Of a DNA stretch of 64,000 nt, positions 63,770 to 64,000 are shown one piece after another (position 1 is the stretch's first letter; every line of letters begins with the position of its first letter). The position numbers and the translations under genes are program-made. The notes beneath the pieces are model-generated. The model searched no databases. It worked only from the letters and a program-made list of their open reading frames with translations, and had not been told where the DNA came from. Source of the stretch: Sediminibacterium sp. (GTDB lineage: Bacteria; Bacteroidota; Bacteroidia; Chitinophagales; Chitinophagaceae); NCBI GenBank assembly GCA_016786865.1, contig JAEUVE010000011.1, forward strand, positions 248,001-312,000. Reading direction: 5' to 3'.

Positions 63770-64000
63770 CTATCCGATCCATTCTACTGAGCCGTGCGTA
63801 AACACATATTCCATCCCCGCTTCAGCGATCAGTTCACCCTGTTCGGATACCGACTGTATAAGGTATTTGCTCACAATATTGTCTTTTTTTAAACGTACCA
63901 GCGCTCCCTTTTTGTACAGTCTTTCCCGGTAAGCATCAAGCAGGGGCAGAAATCCCTGTTTTTTAAGTTGTTTGTATCGCTGATCGATACAACCGCAGAG
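63770..64000 (-). CDS. birA: Biotin-protein ligase, C-terminal end only
   Basis: The last 76 residues are readable on the minus strand, from the window edge to TAG at 63770-63772. KKDNIVSKYLIQSVSEQGELIAEAGMEY-like text ending in THGSVEWIG matches the small C-terminal SH3-like domain of BirA, and the preceding Tyr-Lys-Gln helix fits the end of the catalytic domain. It attaches biotin to carboxyl carrier protein. The catalytic part lies beyond the window. Confidence 0.75.
   Translation of the reverse strand, partial: LCGCIDQRYKQLKKQGFLPLLDAYRERLYKKGALVRLKKDNIVSKYLIQSVSEQGELIAEAGMEYVFTHGSVEWIG

Noticed and set aside
1..64000. CRISPR array or rRNA operon
   Set aside because: No regularly spaced repeats with spacers and no rRNA-like sequence were seen on either strand.

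Overview
The window looks like a chromosomal segment of a Bacteroidota bacterium, most likely family Chitinophagaceae (an inference from gene content). The basis is: several promoter-like motifs fit the Bacteroidota TAnnTTTG -7 box (for example 14398-14430 and 21017-21049); Shine-Dalgarno sites are scarce; and there are Bacteroidota-type families such as a DUF4834-like protein, an IPExxxVDY-like protein, a long PurF, and a beta-propeller LytS kinase with a LytTR regulator. Both ends cut genes: a GH13 alpha-glucosidase on the left and a biotin-protein ligase on the right.

Region 1 (about 1040-7950) is the accessory part. It holds an AbiEi/AbiEii type IV toxin-antitoxin pair with a palindromic operator candidate, a tRNA-like sequence with a long variable arm but a mismatched acceptor end, and an IS3-family element using a -1 frameshift. 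The IS has cut off all but the C-terminal end of a peptide-exporter-type ABC ATPase. An AT-rich run follows: a one-TM membrane-fusion-like protein, a GlcNAc-transferase of the GT60/Skp1 type, and a second DxD protein. This resembles the remains of a glycosylated-peptide export locus. A tRNA with anticodon CAU closes the island.

Region 2 (8000-32300) is mostly core. It contains a hybrid histidine kinase broken by an A10 run, with a response-regulator partner; YjdM; a HAD hydrolase; the rimP-nusA-infB operon with a leader hairpin; surA; a MarR-pirin-YceI-FMN reductase group with a shared operator; purF; a KAS III enzyme; mannose-1-phosphate guanylyltransferase; arabinose-5-phosphate isomerase; and recQ.

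Region 3 (31242-42540) has an unrecognised 362-residue protein divergent from an XRE regulator, with a 16-bp perfect inverted repeat between them. It continues with a 2OG-Fe(II) oxygenase, chromate transporter, orphan ParA, esterase, RND efflux pair and pdxH.

Region 4 (42564-64000) carries a large hybrid kinase that appears to start with an HNOBA-like domain, an orphan C-terminal transketolase half, a GH18-NodB-GT2 fusion resembling a combined exopolysaccharide synthase/deacetylase, an N-terminal half-length carB, bcp, a GAF histidine kinase, feoB, an M28-PDZ peptidase, selD, and a LytS/LytTR two-component pair. All functional names are from reading motifs by eye; no database search was run.
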